DNA from: a bacterium 0.1xD8-71
GTDB lineage: Bacteria; Bacillota; Clostridia; Lachnospirales; Lachnospiraceae
Length of the DNA stretch: 64,000 nucleotides
Assembly: GCA_003612405.1 (NCBI GenBank)
Contig: RAYR01000001.1
Coordinates: forward strand, 124,001-188,000
Direction: 5' to 3'
Position 1 is the first letter of the stretch, and each line of letters opens with the position of its first letter. Below the pieces are notes generated by a model that was not told where the DNA came from, did no database searches, and worked only from the letters and a program-made list of their open reading frames with translations. Made by a program: the position numbers and the translations under genes. Shown here in pieces: positions 10,025 through 18,046 of this stretch.

Positions 10025-10075
10025 TTGACTTTGGTACGAAATCGTACTATTATATTATAAGTACGATTTCGTACC
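10025..10075 (+). promoter_or_regulatory. Sigma-A promoter overlapped by a double MarR-type operator
   Basis: TTGACT (10025-10030), a 17-base spacer and TATTAT (10048-10053) form a good promoter. A perfect 16-bp inverted repeat brackets the -10: GGTACGAAATCGTACT (10033-10048) and its exact complement (10060-10075), with 11 bases between. Each arm is itself nearly palindromic (GTACGA-type half sites), so two repressor dimers could bind side by side. The downstream MarR regulator is the likely autorepressor. Confidence 0.85.
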
Positions 10076-10143
10076 ATTTAGTATAAGGTTGTGCAGGAAT
10101 TTACAATGTACAGCATAAATCTGTGTACAGGGAAAGGAGTATG

Positions 10144-10605
10144 ATGCATATGATTTCCAATGGGATTCAGCGATTTAACCATCTGATCGGGGAGATAGAA
10201 GCAGTGTACCATGAGATAGCCTGGAAGCAGGGGCTCTCGGATAGTGTTTTTGAGATTCTGTATACCATCTGTAATTATGGGGACTCTTGTATGCTGAAGG
10301 ATATCTGCCATAACAGCGGTCTTAGTAAACAGACCGTCAATTCGGCTCTGCGCAAGCTGGAGAAGGAGGGAATTGTTTATTTGGAATTGGCGGATGCCAG
10401 GCATAAAAGGATATATCTGACAGAGGAAGGGAAAGACCTGGCCAGACGGACGGCTTTAAGGGTGATTGATGCGGAAAATGATATACTGGCATCCTGGAAG
10501 CAGGAGGATGTGGAGACATACCTTACTCTGACGAAGCGGTATTTACTGGCATTTCAGGAGAAAGCTCAGAATCTGCCGGGCGTATCGGAAGGGAGGTTTT
10601 TGTGA
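10144..10605 (+). CDS. MarR-family transcriptional regulator
   Basis: This cytosolic dimeric winged-helix protein has about 153 residues. The recognition helix region reads LKDICHNSGLSKQTVNSALRK, followed by the wing around DARHKRIYLTEEGKDLA. AAGGAG at 10134-10139 fits a start at 10144 (or 10150); the ATG at 10141 is too close. The gene ends inside the start of the MATE gene, and its own promoter carries the double operator at 10033-10075. It therefore most likely represses both genes and is released by a drug-like ligand. Confidence 0.92.
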   Translation: MHMISNGIQRFNHLIGEIEAVYHEIAWKQGLSDSVFEILYTICNYGDSCMLKDICHNSGLSKQTVNSALRKLEKEGIVYLELADARHKRIYLTEEGKDLARRTALRVIDAENDILASWKQEDVETYLTLTKRYLLAFQEKAQNLPGVSEGRFL

Positions 10606-11930
10606 TGATACAGTTATCAGATCATTTCAATTATCCCCGTCTGCTGCGCTATACGGCGCCGTCCATCATCATGATGGTAGTGACGTCCATTTATGGCGTG
10701 GTAGACGGATTTTTTGTATCTAATTTTGCAGGAAAGACACCTTTTGCGGCCGTCAATTTCATTTATCCATTCCTGATGATCTTAGGCTGTGTGGGCTTTA
10801 TGTTCGGTACAGGCGGCAGCGCATTGATTTCGCTGACATTCGGCATGGGAGATAAGAAAAAGGCAAATGAAGTTTTTTCTCTGCTTGTCTATACTGCGGC
10901 AGCCTGTGGACTGGTATTTGCCCTGCTTGGTTTTGTGTTTGCAGGCCCGGTGGCAGTTCTTTTGGGAGCGGAAGGACAACTGTTAAAGGACAGTATCAGT
11001 TACGCCAGGATCTGTCTTCTTGCACTGCCCTTTTTTACTTTACAATATGAGTTTCAATGTCTGTTTGCAACTGCGGAGAAACCGAAGCTCGGATTGTACG
11101 TGACGGTGGCATCAGGCGTGACGAACATGATTCTGGATGCTTTGTTTGTGGCAGTATTTCACTGGGGATTGGAGGGAGCTGCTGCGGCGACGGCATTGAG
11201 TCAGTTTGTGGGCGGCGTGATTCCGCTTTGGTATTTTGGACATGAAAATTCCAGCCTGTTACGGCTTGTAAAGTGCAGGTTTGACGGGCGGGCTCTGTGG
11301 AAGACCTGTACCAACGGTTCATCAGAGCTGATGAGTAACATATCCATGTCGCTTGTGAGTATGCTTTATAATATGCAGCTGATGAAATATGCCGGGGAAA
11401 ACGGGATTGCTGCTTATGGAGTACTGATGTATGTGAGTTTTATATTCCAGGCAATTTTCATTGGTTATGCGGTGGGGGCGGCACCGGTGATCGGCTATCA
11501 TCACGGTGCACATAATTATGGGGAACTGAAAGGGCTTTTGCGAAAGAGTTTATTGCTGATCGGTGGGTTTTCCATCCTGATGTTTGGGGCAGGACAATTG
11601 TTGGCAAAGCCTCTTTCCATGCTGTTCGTTGGATATGACCAGGAACTTTTGCAGATAACAGTCCGTGCTTTTATGATATTTTCCTTTGCCTTTTTATTCT
11701 CGGGGTTTGCAATCCTGGGCTCTTCCTTCTTTACGGCCTTAAATGATGGGATGACATCGGCGCTTATTTCTTTTTTGCGTACTTTGGTGTTTCAGTGTAT
11801 GGCAGTTTTGGTTTTCCCGGTTTTATGGGGAATCGACGGTATCTGGTTATCCACGGTGGCGGCGGAAATGATGGCAGTACTGATGACGGTGCTGTTTTTG
11901 GTTGGAAAACGTAAAAGATATCATTATTAA
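10605..11930 (+). CDS. MATE-family multidrug efflux transporter
   Basis: This is an inner-membrane Na+/H+-coupled exporter of 441 residues with about twelve predicted helices in two six-helix halves. The start (LLRYTAPSIIMMVVTSIYGVVDG) is typical of the clostridial MATE branch, as is GTGGSALISLTFGMGDKKKA. GGGAGG at 10591-10596 sits 8 bases before the ATG at 10605; a GTG at 10602 is the alternative. It overlaps the marR stop codon and should be co-regulated by that gene product. The substrate is unknown. Confidence 0.93.
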   Translation: MIQLSDHFNYPRLLRYTAPSIIMMVVTSIYGVVDGFFVSNFAGKTPFAAVNFIYPFLMILGCVGFMFGTGGSALISLTFGMGDKKKANEVFSLLVYTAAACGLVFALLGFVFAGPVAVLLGAEGQLLKDSISYARICLLALPFFTLQYEFQCLFATAEKPKLGLYVTVASGVTNMILDALFVAVFHWGLEGAAAATALSQFVGGVIPLWYFGHENSSLLRLVKCRFDGRALWKTCTNGSSELMSNISMSLVSMLYNMQLMKYAGENGIAAYGVLMYVSFIFQAIFIGYAVGAAPVIGYHHGAHNYGELKGLLRKSLLLIGGFSILMFGAGQLLAKPLSMLFVGYDQELLQITVRAFMIFSFAFLFSGFAILGSSFFTALNDGMTSALISFLRTLVFQCMAVLVFPVLWGIDGIWLSTVAAEMMAVLMTVLFLVGKRKRYHY

Positions 11931-12081
11931 AGGATAAGATGGCGTTTTCACACACAATAATAGTCTGTTTTAAAGATTTCTTTACAAAAAGGGATAAATA
12001 GGGTAGGATAGAAAGGAAATGGGGAGACCGCAGAACAGGTTGCCGTGCGGTGAGAATTGCGAAAGAGGATGGTATGGAATT

Positions 12082-12423
12082 ATGGAAGAGAGAAGAAAGA
12101 ACAGACGGTTGGAGCTGTCTTCCAGACTGCTGATCAAAAGACTGGATCAGGATGGTGGAGCCAAAGAAGTTAATATTGAAGTGACGGATGTATCTAAGAC
12201 AGGTGTCGGGTTTTTGTCTGAGGAACCGCTGGAGATAGGTTCTGTATATGAGTCGTTTCTGACAATCTGGACGAAGGAAGTGCTGCATGCTTTTATAGAG
12301 GTTATCCGCATGGAAAAGAGAGCGGACGGCAGATTGTTTTACGGTGCCATTTTCATCGGCATGACGGAGACAGAGGCAAGCAGGATTGAGACTTACAGTA
12401 CCATAGAAACCATGAATGGATAG
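12082..12423 (+). CDS. PilZ-domain protein, probable c-di-GMP sensor
   Basis: This small soluble protein of about 113 residues has both PilZ signatures: an RxxxR-type basic box at the N-terminus (RRKNRR) and a [D/N]xSxxG-type box (VTDVSKTGVGF). PilZ domains bind cyclic di-GMP. The frame extends upstream to 12019, but homology begins at MEERRKNRR (12082). An HD-GYP-like protein elsewhere in the window (40388) gives another hint of c-di-GMP signalling. It sits before a membrane protein and a lipoprotein gene on the same strand, possibly one surface-related operon. Confidence 0.85.
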   Translation: MEERRKNRRLELSSRLLIKRLDQDGGAKEVNIEVTDVSKTGVGFLSEEPLEIGSVYESFLTIWTKEVLHAFIEVIRMEKRADGRLFYGAIFIGMTETEASRIETYSTIETMNG

Positions 12424-12445
12424 AGGATAGAGAGAAATCATTGTG

Positions 12446-12940
12446 ATGAAGGGTAAGAAGAACAAAAATATCGGTCTGGAGATCGTTGTGATTACAGCCT
12501 CGATTCTGGGGCTTATGATGCTTTTGTATTTTGTTATGATCGTATCATTTCAGAATGGGACCGTTTCATCAGATGTGACAAGCAGGCTGGCCGGGCAGAT
12601 TGCCCGGCGTATTTTTACACAGCCGACGCAGGATCAGATTATGACGACAGGGCTGATGATACGTTACGGGGCGCATCTTTTACTGTTTTTTGTGGTAGGG
12701 CTGGTGACTACCTTTGTCAGCATGGTAATTTTCCGCAGATATTATCGTATTCTTGGGGTGATAGGGGCCGGCGCAGTATGTTATCTGTTGGCTTATTATA
12801 CGGAGTATTATAAACAGTTTGTGGAGGGCAGACATTTCAACCAGTCAGATGCCACACTCAACTGGTACGGGAGTGTGGCAGGAATCTTGTGTATGGTGGG
12901 ATCCTATTTTTTGAACCGGCTGTTGGTGAAACTTACGTGA
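12446..12940 (+). CDS. Small integral membrane protein, unknown function
   Basis: The protein has about 164 residues with four likely helices: near residues 8-32, 70-92, 95-112 and 140-160. A longer outside or inside loop after the first helix contains SDVTSRLAGQIARRIF. No family is recognised. It follows the PilZ gene after 22 bases, with AGAGGATAGAGAG upstream. The ATG at 12446 is preferred over the GTG at 12443. By position it could be an output or partner of the PilZ protein, which is inference only. Confidence 0.75.
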   Translation: MKGKKNKNIGLEIVVITASILGLMMLLYFVMIVSFQNGTVSSDVTSRLAGQIARRIFTQPTQDQIMTTGLMIRYGAHLLLFFVVGLVTTFVSMVIFRRYYRILGVIGAGAVCYLLAYYTEYYKQFVEGRHFNQSDATLNWYGSVAGILCMVGSYFLNRLLVKLT

Positions 12941-12997
12941 TATGTTGTAGATGAAAAAGAGAGATTTCAAGCAGAGTCAGTCAGAGAGGATAGTGGG

Positions 12998-14434
12998 ATG
13001 AGAAAGAAGAACGGTGTAAGAGGGACAAGGATTGTAAGAAAGAATAGAATGAGCATCATGCTTTTGTGTCTGAGCATGATGTTTATCTGGGGATGCGGGG
13101 ACAAGAACAGCAGAGAAAATGAGAGACAGGAGCTGGCAGAGGAACTGCCCGTGGAAATGGATTATGGGGAACAGAATATAGAGGATATAGATGAGGGAAT
13201 GACAGGCACGGAAGAATCTGACCAGGCAGAGGAGGAAGCAGAAAAGATACAAGAGGATACATCCGTCAAAGAACTTTCAGAAGAGATGTTGCAGAAAATC
13301 AGAGTCGCCAGAACAAGGCATTATTATGCGGATATTCTGTCCGGACTTTTATGGGCTGGGGAACTGCCCGATATGCAGGTAGAAGTGCAGGATGACTTTT
13401 ATGATACGGTCAGGGACAACAGTTTTGCAGTTACGGATATTGATAATGACGGCAGGGAAGAACTGATTATTTCTTATAGTACGGCTTCTATGGCAGGTAT
13501 GTTTGAAGTGGTGTATGATTATGATCCTGGCAGGAATCAGTTGAAACAGCAGATGTGCATGTATCCTGCCCTGTATTTTTATGATAATGGTGTGATTAAG
13601 GCAGAAGCGTCCCATAATCATTCTAAGGGAGAACTGTGGCCATTTGCCTTATATCAGTATCAAAAGGACAGTGATACCTATGAAATGACAGCATATGTGG
13701 ATACCTGGGATAAAAAACTCACAGATTCCTGGGGAGATCAGTCGTTTCCAGAGGAATTGGATGTAGATGGAGACGGGGTGCTCTACAATATCCAGATGGG
13801 CGACAGCCCGACATCTGATTATGCTGATTATCAGTATAATCAAAGTGACTATGATGCCTTTTATCAGTCCCTGATGCAGTCGACTTATGATATAGGAACC
13901 ACTGCCGATGAGATACAGATTGATTTTAAGCCGCTTACCTATGAGTCCTTTCAGGACTATACTTCCGACTATTTGAAGCTGATGCATGAGGCAGGACAGA
14001 GGGAAGTGGATGCCAGTCAGACGGATATCGGATTTTTGTTTCTGGAAGAGGGGCGGACGCTTGTTGAGGTAGAGCAGTTTCTTACAGATAAATATGGAGT
14101 TGTCATAGAATCTCAGGATGAATATAACGATATTGCCATCGGCCTGTATGAGAACAGGATGGTGTTTGATTTTGTGAATCTTGATGGTGGGGATCTTACC
14201 TATCTGGATGAAAAGGTGGAGGATATCACTGTGTTTGGCGTCTATCCGGGGATGAGTGTGGATAACGCCTGGGAGAGACTGACGGCCTATGGGTTTTATG
14301 CGAATCCGGATGGGGAAGTGGAAAACAGTCTCATCACAGGGGTTGGCATGGGTAACAGAAGCATTTGTTTTGAGGAGGAAGACAATAAAATAAAGAATAT
14401 CATGGTACGGCCATACTGTAAGTATACGGGATGA
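12998..14434 (+). CDS. Putative lipoprotein with acidic repeats and an FG-GAP-like motif
   Basis: The 478-residue protein begins with a basic stretch, a hydrophobic segment (residues 18-31) and a lipobox-like IWGC, so Cys33 is likely lipidated and the protein surface-anchored. A Glu/Asp-rich linker (about residues 35-90) follows. Then comes a domain with ITDIDNDGREELIISY and, further on, LDVDGDGVLY, both of the Ca-binding FG-GAP/EF-hand-like D-x-[DN]-x-DG type. The same motif type occurs in the protein at 25467. The C-terminal part (YDEKVED-like, VYPGMSVDNAWERL) has no family known to me. Confidence 0.7.
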   Translation: MRKKNGVRGTRIVRKNRMSIMLLCLSMMFIWGCGDKNSRENERQELAEELPVEMDYGEQNIEDIDEGMTGTEESDQAEEEAEKIQEDTSVKELSEEMLQKIRVARTRHYYADILSGLLWAGELPDMQVEVQDDFYDTVRDNSFAVTDIDNDGREELIISYSTASMAGMFEVVYDYDPGRNQLKQQMCMYPALYFYDNGVIKAEASHNHSKGELWPFALYQYQKDSDTYEMTAYVDTWDKKLTDSWGDQSFPEELDVDGDGVLYNIQMGDSPTSDYADYQYNQSDYDAFYQSLMQSTYDIGTTADEIQIDFKPLTYESFQDYTSDYLKLMHEAGQREVDASQTDIGFLFLEEGRTLVEVEQFLTDKYGVVIESQDEYNDIAIGLYENRMVFDFVNLDGGDLTYLDEKVEDITVFGVYPGMSVDNAWERLTAYGFYANPDGEVENSLITGVGMGNRSICFEEEDNKIKNIMVRPYCKYTG

Positions 14435-14460
14435 TATTGTTATCTTCCGTGTAAAAATTC

Positions 14461-15558
14461 TCAGCGCGTATGAATCCTGTAATTATTTTCTGTCAGAAGG
14501 CTGACAGCCGCTTCGGTGGCTTTTTTGTCATAAAATTCAATCCGCAGAGCACCTTCCGCCAGTTCTCTGTTATGATTGATGCCGATATTCTTGATACTCA
14601 CATCATGTTTTGCCAGCAGGGCGGCAATCGTAGCGATGGCGCCCGGTTTGTCCGCGATATCCACGGTGAGTACATATTCCGCCTTGATAGGACCGTTGGA
14701 ACTGTTGGTAAAGGAATCCCGGTAGGTACGAGCGGAGTCAAAAAAATCATAGAGAGCGTCTCCATTCCGGCTGTCGATGCAGGCGGACAGTTCTGTGAGA
14801 TACTGGATATAGCTTTTTAACAGACCGGAAATATTGTCTGTGTTTGTCAGACAGATCTGCTGCCACATGGTGGGAGAGGAAGAAGCAATCCGCGTGATGT
14901 CTTTAAAACCGCCTGCGGCAATCATTTTCATGATGCCCTCTTCGGAATCGCAGTTCCTGATCAGGTTGACCAGGGAAGCGGCAATCACATGGGGAAGATG
15001 AGAGATTGCGGCGGTTACATAGTCGTGCTGTTCATAAGGAATGACTAGAGGAATAGCGCCGATGGAGGAGACCAGATTCTGATAAGTCTTCACTTTTTCC
15101 AGGGACACTGTCTCAGAGGGCGTCAGTATATAGTAGGCATTTTCCAGCAAAGAGGCCTTGGAATTCTGATATCCGAACCGCTCGGAGCCGGCCATGGGAT
15201 GTCCGCCGATGAACTGGGACTGTAGATGAAGTGCTTCTATCTGCCGGTGAATCCCCGTCTTAACACTTCCCACATCGGTGAGAATGGTATCAGGAGAAAG
15301 ATATGGCTTTAAAGCAAGCAGATTTTCATCATTGTGTGTGACCGGCGCGCAAAGAAACAGATAGTCGCAGTCATGAAAGGAAGCGTCGATGGCCGGACAG
15401 ATCTGATTGATGACTTGTTCTTTACAGGCAAGTTCCAGAGAGGCGGTATTGATATCGTATGCAATCAGCCGGGACATGGGGAAATGATGTCTGATGGCTT
15501 TGGCAATGGAGCCGCCGATCAGTCCCAGGCCGATAAAACCACAGGTCAGAGTACTCAT
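14461..15558 (-). CDS. tyrA: Prephenate dehydrogenase with C-terminal ACT domain
   Basis: This NAD-dependent enzyme of tyrosine synthesis converts prephenate to 4-hydroxyphenylpyruvate. The Rossmann start GFIGLGLIGGSIAKAI is at residues 7-22. The substrate segment GGHPMAGSERFGYQNS and the helical C-terminal domain (AAISHLPHVIAASL) follow, and an ACT domain (residues ~295-365, EYVLTVDIADKPGAIATIAAL) probably senses tyrosine. The length of 365 is usual. It is the only minus-strand gene in this area, convergent with the lipoprotein gene and divergent from the EF-G paralogue. Confidence 0.96.
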   Translation of the reverse strand: MSTLTCGFIGLGLIGGSIAKAIRHHFPMSRLIAYDINTASLELACKEQVINQICPAIDASFHDCDYLFLCAPVTHNDENLLALKPYLSPDTILTDVGSVKTGIHRQIEALHLQSQFIGGHPMAGSERFGYQNSKASLLENAYYILTPSETVSLEKVKTYQNLVSSIGAIPLVIPYEQHDYVTAAISHLPHVIAASLVNLIRNCDSEEGIMKMIAAGGFKDITRIASSSPTMWQQICLTNTDNISGLLKSYIQYLTELSACIDSRNGDALYDFFDSARTYRDSFTNSSNGPIKAEYVLTVDIADKPGAIATIAALLAKHDVSIKNIGINHNRELAEGALRIEFYDKKATEAAVSLLTENNYRIHTR

Positions 15559-15672
15559 TTATGTGATTACCTTTCTTACAGTTTGTGGATAAATCCGTTT
15601 TTACTATAGCATTTAAAAGCCGGAAAAGCAAGAATTGCAAATCCAAAGTAAAATCCATAAATGTTATTGAAA

Positions 15673-15700
15673 TTGTTGATAAAATTTAGTAAAATATAAA
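15673..15700 (+). promoter_or_regulatory. Putative sigma-A promoter for the EF-G paralogue
   Basis: TTGTTG (15673-15678), a 16-base AT-rich spacer and TATAAA (15695-15700) lie 83 bases before the gene start. The surrounding DNA is markedly AT-rich. An alternative upstream TTGAAA (15667) has poor spacing. Confidence 0.5.
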
Positions 15701-15782
15701 TGCAATTTGATTTTGCGGGCGGAGTAGTGTGATAAGTTTCCGCCGGTTATGAAAGAATAACAGAATTGGAGGATTACAAGAC

Positions 15783-17876
15783 ATGAATGTTTACACAACG
15801 GATAAGATTCGTAATGTGGTTCTGCTGGGGCATGGGGGCTGCGGCAAGACCAGTCTGGTGGAGGCGATGGCCTACCTGTCCGGCATCACATCCAGAATGG
15901 GAAAAGTTGCTGACGGGAATACTGTAAGCGATTTTGGTAAGGAGGAACAGAAACGCCAGATATCCATTACCACTTCTGTTGTTCCCATCGAGTGGGAGGG
16001 CGTGAAGATCAATGTGTTAGACTCTCCCGGTTTCTTTGATTTTGTGGGTGAAGTAGAAGAAGCGGTCAGCGCTGCGGATGCGGCAATCATTGTAGTGAGC
16101 GGCAAAGCAGGTGTGGAAGTGGGCACGGAGAAAGCATGGGAGATCTGCGATAAGTATAAACTTCCCAGATTTGTGTTCGTGACAGATATGGATATTGACA
16201 ATGCGTCTTTCAGACAGGTCGTAGAAAATATGACCGACATGTATGGCAATAAGATGGCGCCGTTCCATCTGCCGATTCGTGAGAACGAGAAGTTCGTGGG
16301 CTATATCAATGTCATTACCGAGCAGGCATATCGTTGGGAAGGCAAAGAAGTGGTAGAATGTGAGATGCCGGAGTACAGTAAGGCGAATCTGCAGCTGTGC
16401 CGTGATACGCTGATGGAGGCTGTGGCTGAGACCAGTGAAGACTTTATGGAACGTTATTTTAATGGCGATACGTTCTCGGAAGCCGAGATTCGTGCAGCCC
16501 TTCGTACCAATGTAATGGATGGCAGTATTGTACCTATGTCCATGGGTTCTAATATACTCTGTCAGGGCGTTTTCACGCTGCTTGACGATATCGTGAAATA
16601 TATGCCGAGCCCGGAGAACAGGGAGCTTGCGGGTGTTGATTTAAAGACCAATGAAATCTTCCAGGCGAACTATGATTTCTCCAAACCGAAGTCTGCGTAT
16701 ATCTTTAAGACCATCGTAGATCCTTTTATCGGTAAATATTCACTGATCAAGGTGTGCTCCGGTGTACTTAAGAGTGATGATGTCATTTATAATGATGAGA
16801 AGGAAGTAGAGGAGAAGATCAGCAAACTTTATGTGATGCAGGGAAATAAGCCTGTTGAGATCAAGGAGCTTCATGCAGGGGATATCGGCGCCATTGCGAA
16901 ACTGACGGCAGCCAGAACCGGTAACACGCTTTCTACCAAGGCAAGAATCATCCGCTATGGTAAGACAGAGATCTCCACGCCTTATACATATAAGCGGTAT
17001 CGGGCTAAGAACAAGGGAGATGTGGATAAGGTATCCCAGGCATTGCAGAAGATGAAACACGAGGATCAGACCTTATGGATCGTCAACGATGGAGAAAATA
17101 AACAGACACTGCTGTATGGTATGGGAGATTTGCATCTGGAAGTTATTGCAAGCCGCCTGTTGAATGAGTACAAGGTGGAGATTGAACTGACGGATCCGAA
17201 GATTGCCTATCGTGAGACCATCAAAAAGAAATCCGATGTGGAGTACAAGTATAAGAAGCAGTCCGGTGGACATGGACAGTATGGACATGTCAAGATGCGT
17301 TTTGAGTCGTCCGGTGATCTGGAAAGTGCCTACACCTTCGAGCAGGAAGTAGTCGGCGGTGCTGTACCGAAGAACTATTTCCCGGCAGTGGAGAAAGGAT
17401 TGCAGGATTCCGTGACAGCTGGGCCTCTGGCAGCTTATCCGGTGGTTGGTGTGAAAGCGGTTCTCTACGACGGTTCCTATCATCCGGTAGATTCTTCCGA
17501 AATGGCTTTTAAGATGGCGACCATCCAGGCTTTCAAAAAAGGTTTTATGGAAGCAGGTCCGGTACTTTTGGAGCCTATCGCAAACTTACAGGTGACAGTG
17601 CCCGATTCCTATACGGGAGATGTTATGGGTGATCTCAATAAGAGAAGAGGCCGCGTACTAGGTATGAATCCGGCAGGTGACGGCAAGACTGTAGTTGAGG
17701 CGGATATCCCGATGGCCAGCCTGAACGGTTACTGTACCGATCTTCGTTCCATGACAGGTGGACGAGGTACTTACAAATATGAGTTTGTAAGATATGAGCA
17801 GGCACCCAGTGATGTACAGGAGAAAGAAGTGGCGGCGAGAGCGAAGGCAGTCGCAGAAGCTAATGTGGATGCATAA
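15783..17876 (+). CDS. Elongation factor G-like GTPase (paralogue)
   Basis: This 697-residue translational GTPase has the EF-G domain order: G domain with P-loop GHGGCGKTS (residues 16-24), switch I around KEEQKRQISITTS, switch II DSPGF, domain II, domain III, domain IV (QSGGHGQYGHV) and domain V (GYCTDLRSMTGGRG). The G4 motif reads TDMD instead of NKMD, so guanine recognition may differ. The gene stands alone, away from rpsL/rpsG/tuf, so it is probably the EF-G2-type paralogue rather than the main factor. GGAGG lies just before the start, and a strong terminator follows at 17903. Confidence 0.9.
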   Translation: MNVYTTDKIRNVVLLGHGGCGKTSLVEAMAYLSGITSRMGKVADGNTVSDFGKEEQKRQISITTSVVPIEWEGVKINVLDSPGFFDFVGEVEEAVSAADAAIIVVSGKAGVEVGTEKAWEICDKYKLPRFVFVTDMDIDNASFRQVVENMTDMYGNKMAPFHLPIRENEKFVGYINVITEQAYRWEGKEVVECEMPEYSKANLQLCRDTLMEAVAETSEDFMERYFNGDTFSEAEIRAALRTNVMDGSIVPMSMGSNILCQGVFTLLDDIVKYMPSPENRELAGVDLKTNEIFQANYDFSKPKSAYIFKTIVDPFIGKYSLIKVCSGVLKSDDVIYNDEKEVEEKISKLYVMQGNKPVEIKELHAGDIGAIAKLTAARTGNTLSTKARIIRYGKTEISTPYTYKRYRAKNKGDVDKVSQALQKMKHEDQTLWIVNDGENKQTLLYGMGDLHLEVIASRLLNEYKVEIELTDPKIAYRETIKKKSDVEYKYKKQSGGHGQYGHVKMRFESSGDLESAYTFEQEVVGGAVPKNYFPAVEKGLQDSVTAGPLAAYPVVGVKAVLYDGSYHPVDSSEMAFKMATIQAFKKGFMEAGPVLLEPIANLQVTVPDSYTGDVMGDLNKRRGRVLGMNPAGDGKTVVEADIPMASLNGYCTDLRSMTGGRGTYKYEFVRYEQAPSDVQEKEVAARAKAVAEANVDA

Positions 17877-17902
17877 GATAGTATGATGAAATGATATGAT
17901 GA

Positions 17903-17932
17903 GGAGAGAGGCGCAGTGTCTCTCTCCTTTTT
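17903..17932 (+). terminator. Rho-independent terminator after the EF-G paralogue
   Basis: An 8-bp perfect stem, GGAGAGAG (17903-17910) with CTCTCTCC (17920-17927), closes a 9-base loop and is followed at once by a T-run. It lies 26 bases after the stop codon. Confidence 0.9.
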
Positions 17933-18046
17933 ATAAATTATAAAATAACAGAAATATCCTTTTCAACTGTCACATGAAATGATAAGATAAGAACAGATTA
18001 TAGGATAGGAATGACGAAAAGATTGTTCTGTAAGGAGGATATTTCC

